Made by a program: the position numbers and the translations under genes. From Microbacterium dextranolyticum (GTDB lineage Bacteria; Actinomycetota; Actinomycetes; Actinomycetales; Microbacteriaceae): a stretch of DNA of 64,000 nt. Location: positions 2,914,001-2,978,000 of the forward strand of contig NZ_JAFBBR010000001.1 in assembly GCF_016907295.1 (NCBI RefSeq), read 5' to 3'. Each line of letters begins with the position of its first letter. Position 1 is the stretch's first letter. Positions 1 through 8,420 of this stretch are shown here, piece after piece. Below the pieces are notes generated by a model that was not told where the DNA came from, did no database searches, and saw only the letters and a program-made list of their open reading frames with translations.

Positions 1-768
1 CTGGTGGGAGTACGGGATGTAGCCGGCGTCCACGGCGGCACGGGAGGCGCCGACCGCGGCGCCCAGCGCGTCGGCGAGCTGCTCGACGAGCACGAACTTC
101 TCGGCGGAGCCGAGCCCCCGCCCTCCCGAGACGACCTTCGCCGCGCCACGCAGCTCGGGGCGCGACGAGACGGCCGTCTCAGCTGTGAACCCGGTGACGC
201 GCGCCGCGGGCGCGCCTGAGGGCGTCACCTCGAGCGCGAGGACCTCCGGCTCGTCGACGGCGTCGGCCCGCGCATCGACGGCGCCCTGGCGCACCGTGAT
301 GACGGGGGCCCCGAAGGTGGGGGCGCTGGTCGCGTTGTAGGCGCCGCCGTAGACGGAATGCTGCGCCAGCACGCCCTGGTCGTCACGGGCGACGCCGACG
401 GCGTCAACGGCGAGAGCAGACCGCGAGCGCACCGCGAACCGCGCTGCGGCGTCGCGCCCCTCGATGGAGTTCGAGACGAGCACGGCGTCCGGGCGCACGA
501 GCGCCGCCGCCGCGACGAGGGCGTCGACGAGCGGCACCGTGACGACCCGGTCCGCGTCGCCGAGAGCAGCAGTGAGAACGGTCGCCGCGCCGAGCGCTCC
601 CGCGGACGCGGCGAGTGCGGCATGGGCATCCTCGGGCGCGACGACGACCGCGACGGGAGTGCCGATCGACGCGGCGGCGCCGAGGAGCCCCGCGGACGAC
701 GAGGCCAGCGTTCCGTCGGGGGTGACGTCCAGCAGGACGAGAATCGGGTCGGATGCACGTTCGCTCAT
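1..768 (-). CDS. etfA: electron transfer flavoprotein subunit alpha (partial, C-terminus off the left edge)
   Basis: The reverse-strand frame stays open from an ATG at 768 to the window edge, giving about 256 N-terminal residues ([19 protein letters not shown]...). EtfA pairs with EtfB and carries electrons from acyl-CoA dehydrogenases to the membrane quinone pool via FAD. The visible part is the N-terminal domain plus the start of the FAD-binding domain: the edge falls at ...PYSHQ, where EtfA proteins usually continue with a VGQTG-type FAD loop. It starts 11 bp after etfB, so the two are surely co-transcribed. The assignment rests on the EtfB neighbour as well as on the sequence. The C-terminus cannot be judged. 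Confidence 0.9.
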   Translation of the reverse strand, partial: MSERASDPILVLLDVTPDGTLASSSAGLLGAAASIGTPVAVVVAPEDAHAALAASAGALGAATVLTAALGDADRVVTVPLVDALVAAAALVRPDAVLVSNSIEGRDAAARFAVRSRSALAVDAVGVARDDQGVLAQHSVYGGAYNATSAPTFGAPVITVRQGAVDARADAVDEPEVLALEVTPSGAPAARVTGFTAETAVSSRPELRGAAKVVSGGRGLGSAEKFVLVEQLADALGAAVGASRAAVDAGYIPYSHQ

Positions 769-779
769 GGTCGCGCCCT

Positions 780-1556
780 TCACGCCAGCCGGTTCTCGAT
801 GAGATACGCGGCGAGCCTATCGCCCGCGTCGCCCTCGTCCACGATCTTCACGCCCGCACCCCGTGGCGGCTTCGCGCTCACCGCGGTCATGATCGACTGC
901 GGTGCGGATGCCGGGTCGACATCGACGCCGAGGTCGGCGAGCGCGACGGTCTCGAACGGCTTCTTCTTGGCCGCCATGATGCCCTTGAAGTTCGGGAAAC
1001 GGGCATCCGGCAGCGCTTCGGTGATCGAGATCACGGCCGGCAGATCCGCGGTGACCTGAGCGACGCCGGCGTCGCTCGCGCGGGTGCCCGACACCTGCGA
1101 GTCGGAGATCTCGACGGACGACAGCGCGGTGGCCTGCGCGACCCCGAGGTGCTCCGCGAGCATCGCCGGAACGACGCCTCCGGAGCCGTCGGTGGAGAGG
1201 TTCCCGGTGATGACCAGATCGAAGCCGATGCGCCGGACGGCCGCGGCGAGGACGGCGGCGGTCACGCCGAGGTCCGCGCCGGCGAGTGCGGGGTCGACGA
1301 CCTGCAGTGCCGATGCCGCGCCCATCGCGAGAGCCTTGCGGATCGTGGCGGCCGCCGCGTCGGATGCCATCGAGACGACGGCCACCTCGGTGCCCGGATG
1401 GGCGTCGGCGTAGCTCAGCGCGACTTCGAGGGCACGTTCGCCGATCTCGTCGAGCACCCGGTCGGACGCGGCACGATCGGCCAGGCCGGTCTCGAGATCG
1501 AGCGTGCGATCGCCATAGGTGTCGGGGACTTCTTTGACCAGCACGACGATTCTCAT
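780..1556 (-). CDS. etfB: electron transfer flavoprotein subunit beta
   Basis: This 258-residue protein begins [17 protein letters not shown], the classic EtfB opening, and has the normal family length. EtfB binds AMP and forms the cytoplasmic heterodimer with EtfA that accepts electrons from beta-oxidation dehydrogenases. The stretch around residues 115-130 ([15 protein letters not shown]) matches the nucleotide-binding region, and [14 protein letters not shown] near residue 190 is the conserved loop before the C-terminal arm. An AAGGAGA ribosome-binding site lies five bases before the ATG. The gene sits between an enoyl-CoA hydratase and etfA on the same strand, which supports a fatty-acid or branched-chain acyl-CoA oxidation role. 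Confidence 0.95.
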   Translation of the reverse strand: MRIVVLVKEVPDTYGDRTLDLETGLADRAASDRVLDEIGERALEVALSYADAHPGTEVAVVSMASDAAAATIRKALAMGAASALQVVDPALAGADLGVTAAVLAAAVRRIGFDLVITGNLSTDGSGGVVPAMLAEHLGVAQATALSSVEISDSQVSGTRASDAGVAQVTADLPAVISITEALPDARFPNFKGIMAAKKKPFETVALADLGVDVDPASAPQSIMTAVSAKPPRGAGVKIVDEGDAGDRLAAYLIENRLA

Positions 1557-1632
1557 CGGTTCTCCTTCGCGATGGGACTCATTGTAGAAGTTGCGACTGA
1601 GTATCGCGAGTCATGACCCTGAGTCTCACATC

Positions 1633-2409
1633 TCAGTGATGCCGGAAGTCGGCCGCACGCTTCTCGCGGAACGCCGCCATGCCCTCCTTCTGGTCGTCGA
1701 GGGCGAACAACGACGTGAACGTCTGGCGCTCGAAGCGCAGCCCTTCGCTCGCCGTGGTCTCCTGCGAGACACGGAGCGCCTCTTTCGCCGCGTAGACGAC
1801 GGGCAGCGACTTCGACGCGATCACCTCCGCCGTCCGCTGGGCCTCGTCGAGCAGCTCCGCGGACGGGACGATCCGCGAGACGAGCCCCGACCGCTCGGCT
1901 TCGGCGGCATCCATCGTCCTCCCGGTGAGGACGAGCTCCGCCGCCTTGTACGCGCCGATCGCGCGGGGCAGGCGCTGCGTGCCGCCGAGACCCGGGATGA
2001 TGCCCAGTGTGATCTCGGGCTGGCCGAACCGTGCGGTGTCGGCGGCGAGGATGATGTCGCAGGCCATCGCGAGCTCGCACCCGCCGCCGAGCGCGTAGCC
2101 CGCGACCGCCGCGATCACGGGTGTCCGAAGCCTGCGGAACTCTTCGAGGGGCGCGAAGGGGTTGTGCAGCGACATCTCGACGGAGCTCTTCCCCTCCATC
2201 TCCTTGATGTCGGCACCGGCGGCGAAGGCGCGCTCCGACCCGGTGAGCACGAGGCATCCGATGCCGTCGTCGGCATCGAAGACGGATGCCGCCTGCGCCA
2301 GCTCGCGCACGAGCGTCGAGTTCAGGGCGTTGAGCACCTCGGGGCGGTGGAGGGTGATCCAGCCGACGCGCCCGCGCGTCTCGACCAGGATCGTCGAATA
2401 CTCGGTCAT
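1633..2409 (-). CDS. enoyl-CoA hydratase/isomerase family protein
   Basis: This 258-residue crotonase-fold protein begins MTEYSTILVETRGRVGWITL. It has the two oxyanion-hole regions (AFAAGADIKEM and ALGGGCELAMACDI) and the Glu-bearing FGQPEITLGIIPGLGG segment typical of EchA8/FadB-type hydratases, which add water to trans-2-enoyl-CoA in beta-oxidation. A longer reading from 2610 exists, but its first 67 residues are Arg/Gly-rich and come from the upstream repeat, so I chose the ATG at 2409. It lies 76 bp upstream of etfB and is probably in one operon with etfBA. Substrate chain length cannot be read from the sequence. Confidence 0.92.
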   Translation of the reverse strand: MTEYSTILVETRGRVGWITLHRPEVLNALNSTLVRELAQAASVFDADDGIGCLVLTGSERAFAAGADIKEMEGKSSVEMSLHNPFAPLEEFRRLRTPVIAAVAGYALGGGCELAMACDIILAADTARFGQPEITLGIIPGLGGTQRLPRAIGAYKAAELVLTGRTMDAAEAERSGLVSRIVPSAELLDEAQRTAEVIASKSLPVVYAAKEALRVSQETTASEGLRFERQTFTSLFALDDQKEGMAAFREKRAADFRHH

Positions 2410-2508
2410 CCCCTCATGCTCCCAGACGGGCGCCTTCCACGCCTCCCGCCCGTCCCGACCCCGCCGCCCGCCACCGCGGCGACCGCCATCGCGACCGCGA
2501 CCGCGACC

Positions 2509-2557
2509 GCGAGAAACCTCTTCTACGACGAGAAACCACTTCCTACGGTGTTTCTCG
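2509..2557. repeat. GAGAAACC direct/inverted repeat abutting a truncated gene
   Basis: After a short GCGACC microsatellite (about 2478-2510), CGAGAAACC occurs twice in direct orientation (near 2509 and at 2529-2537), followed by the inverted form GTTTCTCG at 2550-2557. The last two can pair as a hairpin. The same unit family recurs at 8186-8351 on the other side of the mannoside locus. The repeat ends only a few bases before sugar-binding-protein homology begins. Confidence 0.75.
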
Positions 2558-2560
2558 GGG

Positions 2561-3244
2561 CGGCTGTACGACAATGATTCGCAGAAGTGGATCACCGGCT
2601 CGAAGGGCATGACCGACTCGCTGTCCTTCTACAAGGAGCTCTATGACAAGGGCCTCGCCACGCCGCTCGACCTCGCGCTGGACCCCACCATCGGCAGCCG
2701 TGTCTCGACCGAGCTGATCCCGCAGGGCAAGATCGCCATGGCGATCGACGGCTCGTGGCTCCCGGGCGGCTGGATGACCGGCGAACACGCGTGGCCTGCA
2801 TGGCAGCAGACCATGGGCCTGGCCAAGATGCCCACGCAGACCGGCGCCGAGCCCGGGGCGACCTCGATGTCGGGCGGCTGGACCCTCGCCGTCGGCTCGC
2901 AGACGAAGCACCCCAAGACCGCCTTCGACTTCATCTCGATGGCGCTCAACAAGGAGAACACCCTCAAGTACGACACCGAGAACAGCCAGATCGCCGTGCG
3001 CGACGACGTGGCGACCTCGCAGGACTACCTCGGCTACAACCCGACGTTCAAGTTCTTCGTCGATCTCGTGAAGGTGACCCACTTCCGTCCGGCGACGCCG
3101 GACTACTCGCAGATCTCGAGCGCCCTGCAGCAGGCGACCGAGTCGGTGATCACGGGTGACGCCTCGCCGCAGCAGGCCGCGAAGACCTACGACGACGCCC
3201 TCACGAAGATCGTCGGCGCCCAGAAGGTGAAGCAGGGCGACTGA
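2561..3244 (+). pseudogene. 5'-truncated ABC sugar-binding protein (family 1 extracellular solute-binding protein)
   Basis: From RLYDNDSQKWITGSKG onward the frame reads as the C-terminal half of a carbohydrate ABC solute-binding protein. It runs to the stop at 3244 (TYDDALTKIVGAQKVKQGD), with typical motifs such as GKIAMAIDGSW near the middle. The signal peptide, lipobox and roughly 200 N-terminal residues are missing, and upstream sequence is repeat DNA rather than coding. The first internal ATG (2609) would give a cytosolic fragment of about 211 residues. The permease gene follows after 5 bp, so this was the first gene of the mannoside transport operon. I read it as a decayed gene; an assembly error at the repeat is the main alternative. 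Confidence 0.8.
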
Positions 3245-3249
3245 CCCCC

Positions 3250-4185
3250 ATGTCGACGACCGCATCGTCGCCCCTCCGCTCGGCCCCCACCGGGGCCGAG
3301 CGGAGGCGGGGCGGCACCCTCCGTTCCCTCTCCCGCTCCACTCCCCTGGTGCCGGCGACCATCCTGCTGGTGATCTTCCTCGTCGGCCCGATGGTGTTCG
3401 CGCTCTGGGGCTCGCTGACCAACGCGGCCCTCACCGGCTACCGCGCCGCCAAGCCCCAGTTCGTCGGCTTCGACAACTACGTGTCGCTCTTCTCCGACCC
3501 CGCATTCTGGGGCTCGGTGGGCCTCACGCTCTCCTTCGTCTTCTTCTCGGCAATCGTCGGCCAGAACGTGCTCGGCATGGCCCTCGCCGTCCTGACCCGC
3601 GCGGGGTCGAAGGCGCTGTCCACCGTCGTCAGCACGCTCGTGGTCATCTCGTGGGTGCTGCCGGAGATCGTCGCCGCCTTCGCGCTGTACGCCTTCTTCT
3701 CCTCCGACGGCACGCTCAACAACACGCTGAACGCTCTGGGCCTCGGCAGCGTGAGCTGGCTGATCGACTACCCGATGCTCGCCGTGATCCTCGCCAACAT
3801 CTGGCGCGGCACCGCCTTCTCGATGCTCGTCTACAACGCGGCCCTCGCCGAGGTGCCGCCCGAGATCAGCGAGGCCGCCCAAATCGACGGCACGAACTCG
3901 GTGCAGCGGTTCTTCCTCATCACGCTGCCGATGATCCGCCGGTCGATCGCGACGAACCTGATGCTCACGACCCTGCAGACGGTCGGCACGTTCGGCCTCA
4001 TCTGGGTCATGACCGGCGGCGGCCCCGGCACCCGCAGCTCGACCCTGCCGGTACTCGCCTACCAGGAGGCGTTCAAGTTCGCGCAGGTCGGCTACGGCAC
4101 CGCGATCGCCGCGGTCACGATCGTGCTCGGCGCAGTTTTCGCCGCCCTCTACATCAAGATCCTCAAGCCAGAGGTGGAGTCATGA
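3250..4185 (+). CDS. carbohydrate ABC transporter permease (MalF-type)
   Basis: This 311-residue protein has six hydrophobic segments, the first at about residues 33-55. The EAA loop (EISEAAQIDGTNSVQRFFLI, about residues 206-225) docks on the ATPase. It would form the membrane channel with the next gene product and import an oligosaccharide, probably a mannoside given the alpha-mannosidase downstream. The N-terminal 30 residues are polar and Arg-rich, as usual for MalF-type subunits of actinobacteria. No ATPase is encoded here; such systems generally borrow a shared MsmK/UgpC-type ATPase. Because the upstream binding-protein gene is truncated, the system may be inactive or may depend on another binding protein. 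Confidence 0.93.
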   Translation: MSTTASSPLRSAPTGAERRRGGTLRSLSRSTPLVPATILLVIFLVGPMVFALWGSLTNAALTGYRAAKPQFVGFDNYVSLFSDPAFWGSVGLTLSFVFFSAIVGQNVLGMALAVLTRAGSKALSTVVSTLVVISWVLPEIVAAFALYAFFSSDGTLNNTLNALGLGSVSWLIDYPMLAVILANIWRGTAFSMLVYNAALAEVPPEISEAAQIDGTNSVQRFFLITLPMIRRSIATNLMLTTLQTVGTFGLIWVMTGGGPGTRSSTLPVLAYQEAFKFAQVGYGTAIAAVTIVLGAVFAALYIKILKPEVES

Positions 4186-5042
4186 GCACCGGTGTCATGA
4201 ATGCCCTGACCGTCGACTCCCCCGTCCGCAGGCGTGGACGCTGGCTGGCGAACATCATCCTCGTCGTCCTCGGCGTCGTCTTCGTCGTACCGATCGCGTG
4301 GATCGTGCTGTCCTCGGTCAACCCGGCCGCCACCGTATCGATGTCGGTGCCCAGCGGCGTGACGTTCGACAACTTCGCGCAGGTGCTGACGTTCAACCAG
4401 TCGTTCCTGCCGCTGTGGAACTCGGCGATCATCTCCTTCGGCACCGCCGCTCTGACGGTCGTCGTGGGCATCCTCGCGGCGTATCCGCTGTCGCGCTTCA
4501 ACATGCGCTTCCAGCGGGGCTTCCTCTACAGCGTGCTGTTCGGATCCTGCCTGCCGATCACCGCGCTGATGGTTCCGGTGTACGCGATGTTCGTGCAGCT
4601 GAAGCTGCTCGACTCCCTGCTCGGGGTCGTGCTGTTCATGGCGGCGACATCGCTCCCCATGGCGATCTGGATGCTCAAGAACTTCATGGACTCGGTGCCT
4701 GTCTCGCTCGAAGAAGCGGCCTGGGTCGACGGCGCCTCGCCGATGCGGGCCCTGGCGCAGATCGTGCTGCCGCTGATGCGGCCAGGCATCGGTGTCGTCT
4801 TCATCTTCGTGTTCACGCAGGCGTGGGGGAACTTCTTCGTCCCGTTCGTGCTGCTGTTCACCGCGGAGAAGATGCCGGCATCCGTCGCGATCTTCCAGTT
4901 CTTCGGCAACCACGGCGCCGTCGCGTACGGCCAGCTGGCCGCCTTCGCGATGGTCTACTCCGTCCCCATCCTCGTGCTCTACCTGCTGATGCAGCGCCTG
5001 ACGGGCAGCTCGTTCGCCCTCGCCGGCGGCGTCAAAGGCTGA
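4182..5042 (+). CDS. carbohydrate ABC transporter permease (MalG-type)
   Basis: This 286-residue partner permease starts at an ATG that overlaps the stop of the preceding permease (ATGA), which indicates translational coupling. It has six hydrophobic segments, and the EAA loop reads EEAAWVDGASPMRALAQIVL around residues 181-200. The C-terminus ends ...LTGSSFALAGGVKG, a typical MalG-like end. It pairs with the MalF-type subunit to form the transmembrane pore. The alpha-mannosidase gene follows after 43 bp on the same strand, which suggests a mannoside substrate; this is inference from context only. Confidence 0.94.
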   Translation: MSTGVMNALTVDSPVRRRGRWLANIILVVLGVVFVVPIAWIVLSSVNPAATVSMSVPSGVTFDNFAQVLTFNQSFLPLWNSAIISFGTAALTVVVGILAAYPLSRFNMRFQRGFLYSVLFGSCLPITALMVPVYAMFVQLKLLDSLLGVVLFMAATSLPMAIWMLKNFMDSVPVSLEEAAWVDGASPMRALAQIVLPLMRPGIGVVFIFVFTQAWGNFFVPFVLLFTAEKMPASVAIFQFFGNHGAVAYGQLAAFAMVYSVPILVLYLLMQRLTGSSFALAGGVKG

Positions 5043-5085
5043 GCCCCCCCTCTCCTCCCCTCCTCCGTCCGGAAAGGACCTCCCC

Positions 5086-8000
5086 ATGCATGACCGCAGC
5101 GCTCTCGCCGAGCTGCGCATCGACCGTTTCATCCGCGAGCGGCTCTCCGCGAACCTCCACCGCGCCACGGCGCCTCTCGAGATCGAGATGTGGGAGGCGC
5201 CCGGCGAACCCGTGCCGTTCGCCGAGGCGAGCGCGGCCGAGTTCACGCCGTTCGCCACCGGGCGCGCGTGGGGCAGGCCGTGGGGCACGACGTGGCTGCG
5301 CGTGCGCGGCGAGGTGCCGACGGCGTGGCGGGATGCCGGTGGCGCTCTTCCCGCCGCGACACGCGCCGAGCTCGTCGTCGACCTCGGTTTCACGAGCGGC
5401 CAGGTCGGCTTCCAGAGCGAGGCGATGGTGTGGAGCTCGGACGGCCGCCCGCTGCGCGGCATCGCCCCCTTCAACAACGCCGTGACGGAGGCGATCGACG
5501 GCAAGGGGCGCATCGACGTCTTCGTCGAGGCGGCATCCAACCCCGACGTCGGAAGTCTCTTCACCTTCGAGCCGACCCCTCTGGGCGACCCGGCGACGGC
5601 CGGCGCCGAGCACATCTATCGGCTGCGCCAGGTCGATGTGGCCCTGCGCGATCTCGAGGTGGCGGCGCTGCGCGCCGACACGATCGCGCTGCGAGGACTG
5701 GCGGACCAGTTGGATGCCACGAGCCCGCGCCGTGCGGAGATCCTCGCGGGCCTCGAGGCGATGATCGACGCGGTCGACCCCGACGACGTATCCGGCACCG
5801 CCGCTGCCGGTCGCGCCGTGCTCGCGCCGCTGCTCGCACGGCCCGCCTACGCGAGCGCCCACACGCTGCACGCCGTCGGTCACGCGCACATCGACTCGGC
5901 GTGGCTGTGGCCGGTGCGCGAGACGGCGCGCAAGGTGGCGCGCACGTTCTCGAACGTGCTGTCCCTCATGGACGAGGACCCCGACTTCGTGTTCGCAAGC
6001 TCGTCGGCCCAGCAGTTCGCCTGGGTGAAGCAGCACTACCCCGACCTGTACGCCCGCATCGTCGAGCGGGTGCGGGAGGGCCGGTTCATCCCGGTGGGCA
6101 GCATGTGGGTCGAATCCGACACGAACATGCCCGGCGGCGAGGCACTCGCGCGCCAGTTCGTGCACGGCAAGGGGTTCTTCCAGCGCGAGTTCGGCATCGA
6201 CACTCCCGAGGTGTGGCTGCCCGACTCGTTCGGTTACACGGGCGCGCTCCCGCAGATCGCGAAGGCGGCCGGCGCCCGCTGGTTCCTGACGCAGAAGATC
6301 TCATGGAACGAGACGAACCGGATGCCGCATCACACTTTCCAGTGGGAGGGGATCGACGGCACCCGCCTGTTCACGCACTTCCCGCCCGTGGACAAGTACA
6401 ACTCGGAGGTGTCCTCCGCCGATCTCGCCCACGCCGAGCGCAACTTCGCCGACAAGGGCCGCGGCACGATGTCGCTTCTGCCCTACGGCTTCGGCGACGG
6501 TGGGGGTGGACCCACGCGCGAGATGACGGCGGCGATCGCCCGAGCCGAGTCCCTGGAAGGCTCGCCGCGCACGCTCCACTCCACGCCGCAGAGGTTCTTC
6601 ACGACCGCCGAGGCGGAGTACCCCGACCCCGAGGTGTGGGCCGGGGAGCTCTACCTCGAGTTCCACCGCGGCACCTACACGAGCCAGCTGCCCACCAAGC
6701 AGGGCAACCGGCGCAGCGAGCACCTGCTGCGCGAGGCCGAGCTGTGGGCGACAACGGCGGCCGTGCGGGTGGGCGCCCCCTACCCCGACGAACGGCTCGC
6801 CCGCATCTGGCAGACCGTGCTGCTGCAGCAATTCCACGACATCCTGCCCGGCTCATCCATCGCCTGGGTGCACCGCGACGCGGAGCGCAACTACGCCGCC
6901 GTGGCGCGCGAGCTCGAGGAGATCATCGCCGAGAGCCTCTCCGCTCTCGCGGGCAACGGCGCGCACCGGCTCGCGGTGAACGCCGCACCGCACGCACGGG
7001 CCGGGGCGCCCGCGCTGGGCGCCGCCGTCGCAACGGTTCCGGCGGCCGTCGCCCCCGTGCCGGAGGGTGACGGGTGGGTGCTCAAGAACGGGATCGTCCG
7101 CGCCCACGTCGATGCCCGGGGCCTCGTGACCTCGCTGGTCGACATCGCCACCGGTCGCGACGCCGTCGCCCCCGGAGCCGCGTTCGGCCTGCCGCAGCTG
7201 CACCGCGACACCCCGACGCAGTGGGATGCCTGGGACATCGATGCGCACTACCGCCACCACGTGACCGATCTCGACAGCGTCGATTCGATCGCCGTCGAGG
7301 GCGATGCGATCGTCGTGACGCGCGCCTTCGGCTCGTCACAGCTCACCGAGCGCATCCGTCTGGAGGAGGGATCGCGGGTGCTCTCCTTCGACCTCGACAT
7401 CGACTGGCACGAGCAGCAGAAGCTGTTGAAGTTCGCGTTCCCCCTCGATATCCACACGCACACCGCGGCATCCGAGATCCAGTTCGGCCACATCGAGCGG
7501 CCGATCCACACGAACACATCGTGGGATGCCGCGCGCTTCGAGACCGTCGCCCACCGCTGGGTGCGGGTCGCCGAGCCCGACTTCGGTGTCGCGATCGTCA
7601 ACGATTCCACCTATGGTCACGACATCACACGTCAGGCGCGGGACGGGGGCGGCACCACGACCGTCGCCCGACTGTCGCTCGTGCGAGGCGCGCTCTTCCC
7701 CGATCCCACACAGGATCAGGGGGTACACCGCCTGCACGTCGGCGTCGCGGTCGGCGCCGACGTCGAGACGGCCGTCCGCGAGGGCTACCGTGCGAACCTC
7801 CCCGTGCGGGTGGTCGACGCCGCCGTCGCCGAGATCGCCCCGCTCGTGAGCATCGACCACCCCGGGGTGGTCGTCGAGGCGGTGAAGCTCGCGGAGGACG
7901 GCAGCGGCGACGTCGTGGTGCGGCTGTACGAGGCGCTCGGGCGCCGGGCATCCGCCCGCGTCGCGCTCGGCTTTGCCACGGCATCCGTCACGCAGACCGA

Positions 8001-8118
8001 CCTGCTCGAGCGGAAGGCGCCGCAGACCGCCCTCGTCGATGTGGACATAGACGTGGACGGCGCCGTCCTACGGTTGCGTCCGTTCGAGATCGTGACGCTC
8101 CGGGTGGGCCGCGCGTAG
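5086..8118 (+). CDS. alpha-mannosidase, glycoside hydrolase family 38
   Basis: This 1010-residue enzyme has the length and motifs of bacterial GH38 alpha-mannosidases. The zinc site begins at H266-A-H268-I-D270 (GHAHIDSAWLWP), and the nucleophile is predicted as D380 in LPDSFGYTGALPQI. The C-terminal half (about 620-1010) is the beta-rich GH38 C region. No signal peptide is seen, so it should act in the cytoplasm on imported alpha-mannosides, fitting the two ABC permeases just upstream. The ATG follows an AAAGGA site. The nearest relatives by architecture are the MngB-like and class II bacterial enzymes; linkage specificity cannot be inferred. Confidence 0.95.
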   Translation: MHDRSALAELRIDRFIRERLSANLHRATAPLEIEMWEAPGEPVPFAEASAAEFTPFATGRAWGRPWGTTWLRVRGEVPTAWRDAGGALPAATRAELVVDLGFTSGQVGFQSEAMVWSSDGRPLRGIAPFNNAVTEAIDGKGRIDVFVEAASNPDVGSLFTFEPTPLGDPATAGAEHIYRLRQVDVALRDLEVAALRADTIALRGLADQLDATSPRRAEILAGLEAMIDAVDPDDVSGTAAAGRAVLAPLLARPAYASAHTLHAVGHAHIDSAWLWPVRETARKVARTFSNVLSLMDEDPDFVFASSSAQQFAWVKQHYPDLYARIVERVREGRFIPVGSMWVESDTNMPGGEALARQFVHGKGFFQREFGIDTPEVWLPDSFGYTGALPQIAKAAGARWFLTQKISWNETNRMPHHTFQWEGIDGTRLFTHFPPVDKYNSEVSSADLAHAERNFADKGRGTMSLLPYGFGDGGGGPTREMTAAIARAESLEGSPRTLHSTPQRFFTTAEAEYPDPEVWAGELYLEFHRGTYTSQLPTKQGNRRSEHLLREAELWATTAAVRVGAPYPDERLARIWQTVLLQQFHDILPGSSIAWVHRDAERNYAAVARELEEIIAESLSALAGNGAHRLAVNAAPHARAGAPALGAAVATVPAAVAPVPEGDGWVLKNGIVRAHVDARGLVTSLVDIATGRDAVAPGAAFGLPQLHRDTPTQWDAWDIDAHYRHHVTDLDSVDSIAVEGDAIVVTRAFGSSQLTERIRLEEGSRVLSFDLDIDWHEQQKLLKFAFPLDIHTHTAASEIQFGHIERPIHTNTSWDAARFETVAHRWVRVAEPDFGVAIVNDSTYGHDITRQARDGGGTTTVARLSLVRGALFPDPTQDQGVHRLHVGVAVGADVETAVREGYRANLPVRVVDAAVAEIAPLVSIDHPGVVVEAVKLAEDGSGDVVVRLYEALGRRASARVALGFATASVTQTDLLERKAPQTALVDVDIDVDGAVLRLRPFEIVTLRVGRA

Positions 8119-8127
8119 GGGGGCCGC

Positions 8128-8160
8128 GGGGCTCGGGCACTCCTACGGAGCCCGGGCCCC
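8128..8160 (+). terminator. GC-rich hairpin after the alpha-mannosidase gene
   Basis: GGGGCTCGGGC at 8128-8138 can pair with GCCCGGGCCCC at 8150-8160 with a single mismatch and an 11-base loop, starting 10 bp after the stop codon. There is no U-run, as is common for high-GC actinobacterial terminators. Confidence 0.55.
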
Positions 8161-8185
8161 GAATGCATTCGAGGCGTCGGTCCCT

Positions 8186-8351
8186 CGAGAGACCATCCCT
8201 GCTCCGAGATGCCACGCACGGACGTGTTTCTCGACACGAACACGGGTTTCCAGGAGTTCGGCGCGCGCGCACCCACCCGCGCGAGAAACCATCGCTGCTA
8301 CGAGAAACCAAGAATGCGTGTGTTCCTCGACACGAACGTGGTTTCTCGGGG
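8186..8351. repeat. tandem about 70-bp repeat with GAGAAACC units
   Basis: This covers most of the 302-bp gap between the convergent alpha-mannosidase and thiolase genes. Two diverged copies (8186-8254 and 8282-8351, 96 bp apart) share the pattern CGAGARACCATC...CTGCTNCGAGA...TCTCGACACGAAC...GGTTTC. Each copy contains the unit GAGAAACC in direct and inverted form, so each can fold back. The family also occurs at 2509-2557. No gene is seen in this spacer. Confidence 0.75.
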
Positions 8352-8420
8352 GGGGTATGGGCCGCGTGCCTACCCCGCCCGCGCCCCGCAAAGAGGGGCG
8401 CCGCCGCCCCGCCGCACCCG

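Noticed and set aside
2410..2610. N-terminal extension of the enoyl-CoA hydratase up to 2610
   Set aside because: The extra 67 residues are Arg/Gly-rich and derive from the GCGACC microsatellite and GAGAAACC repeat; the family begins at MTEYSTILVE.
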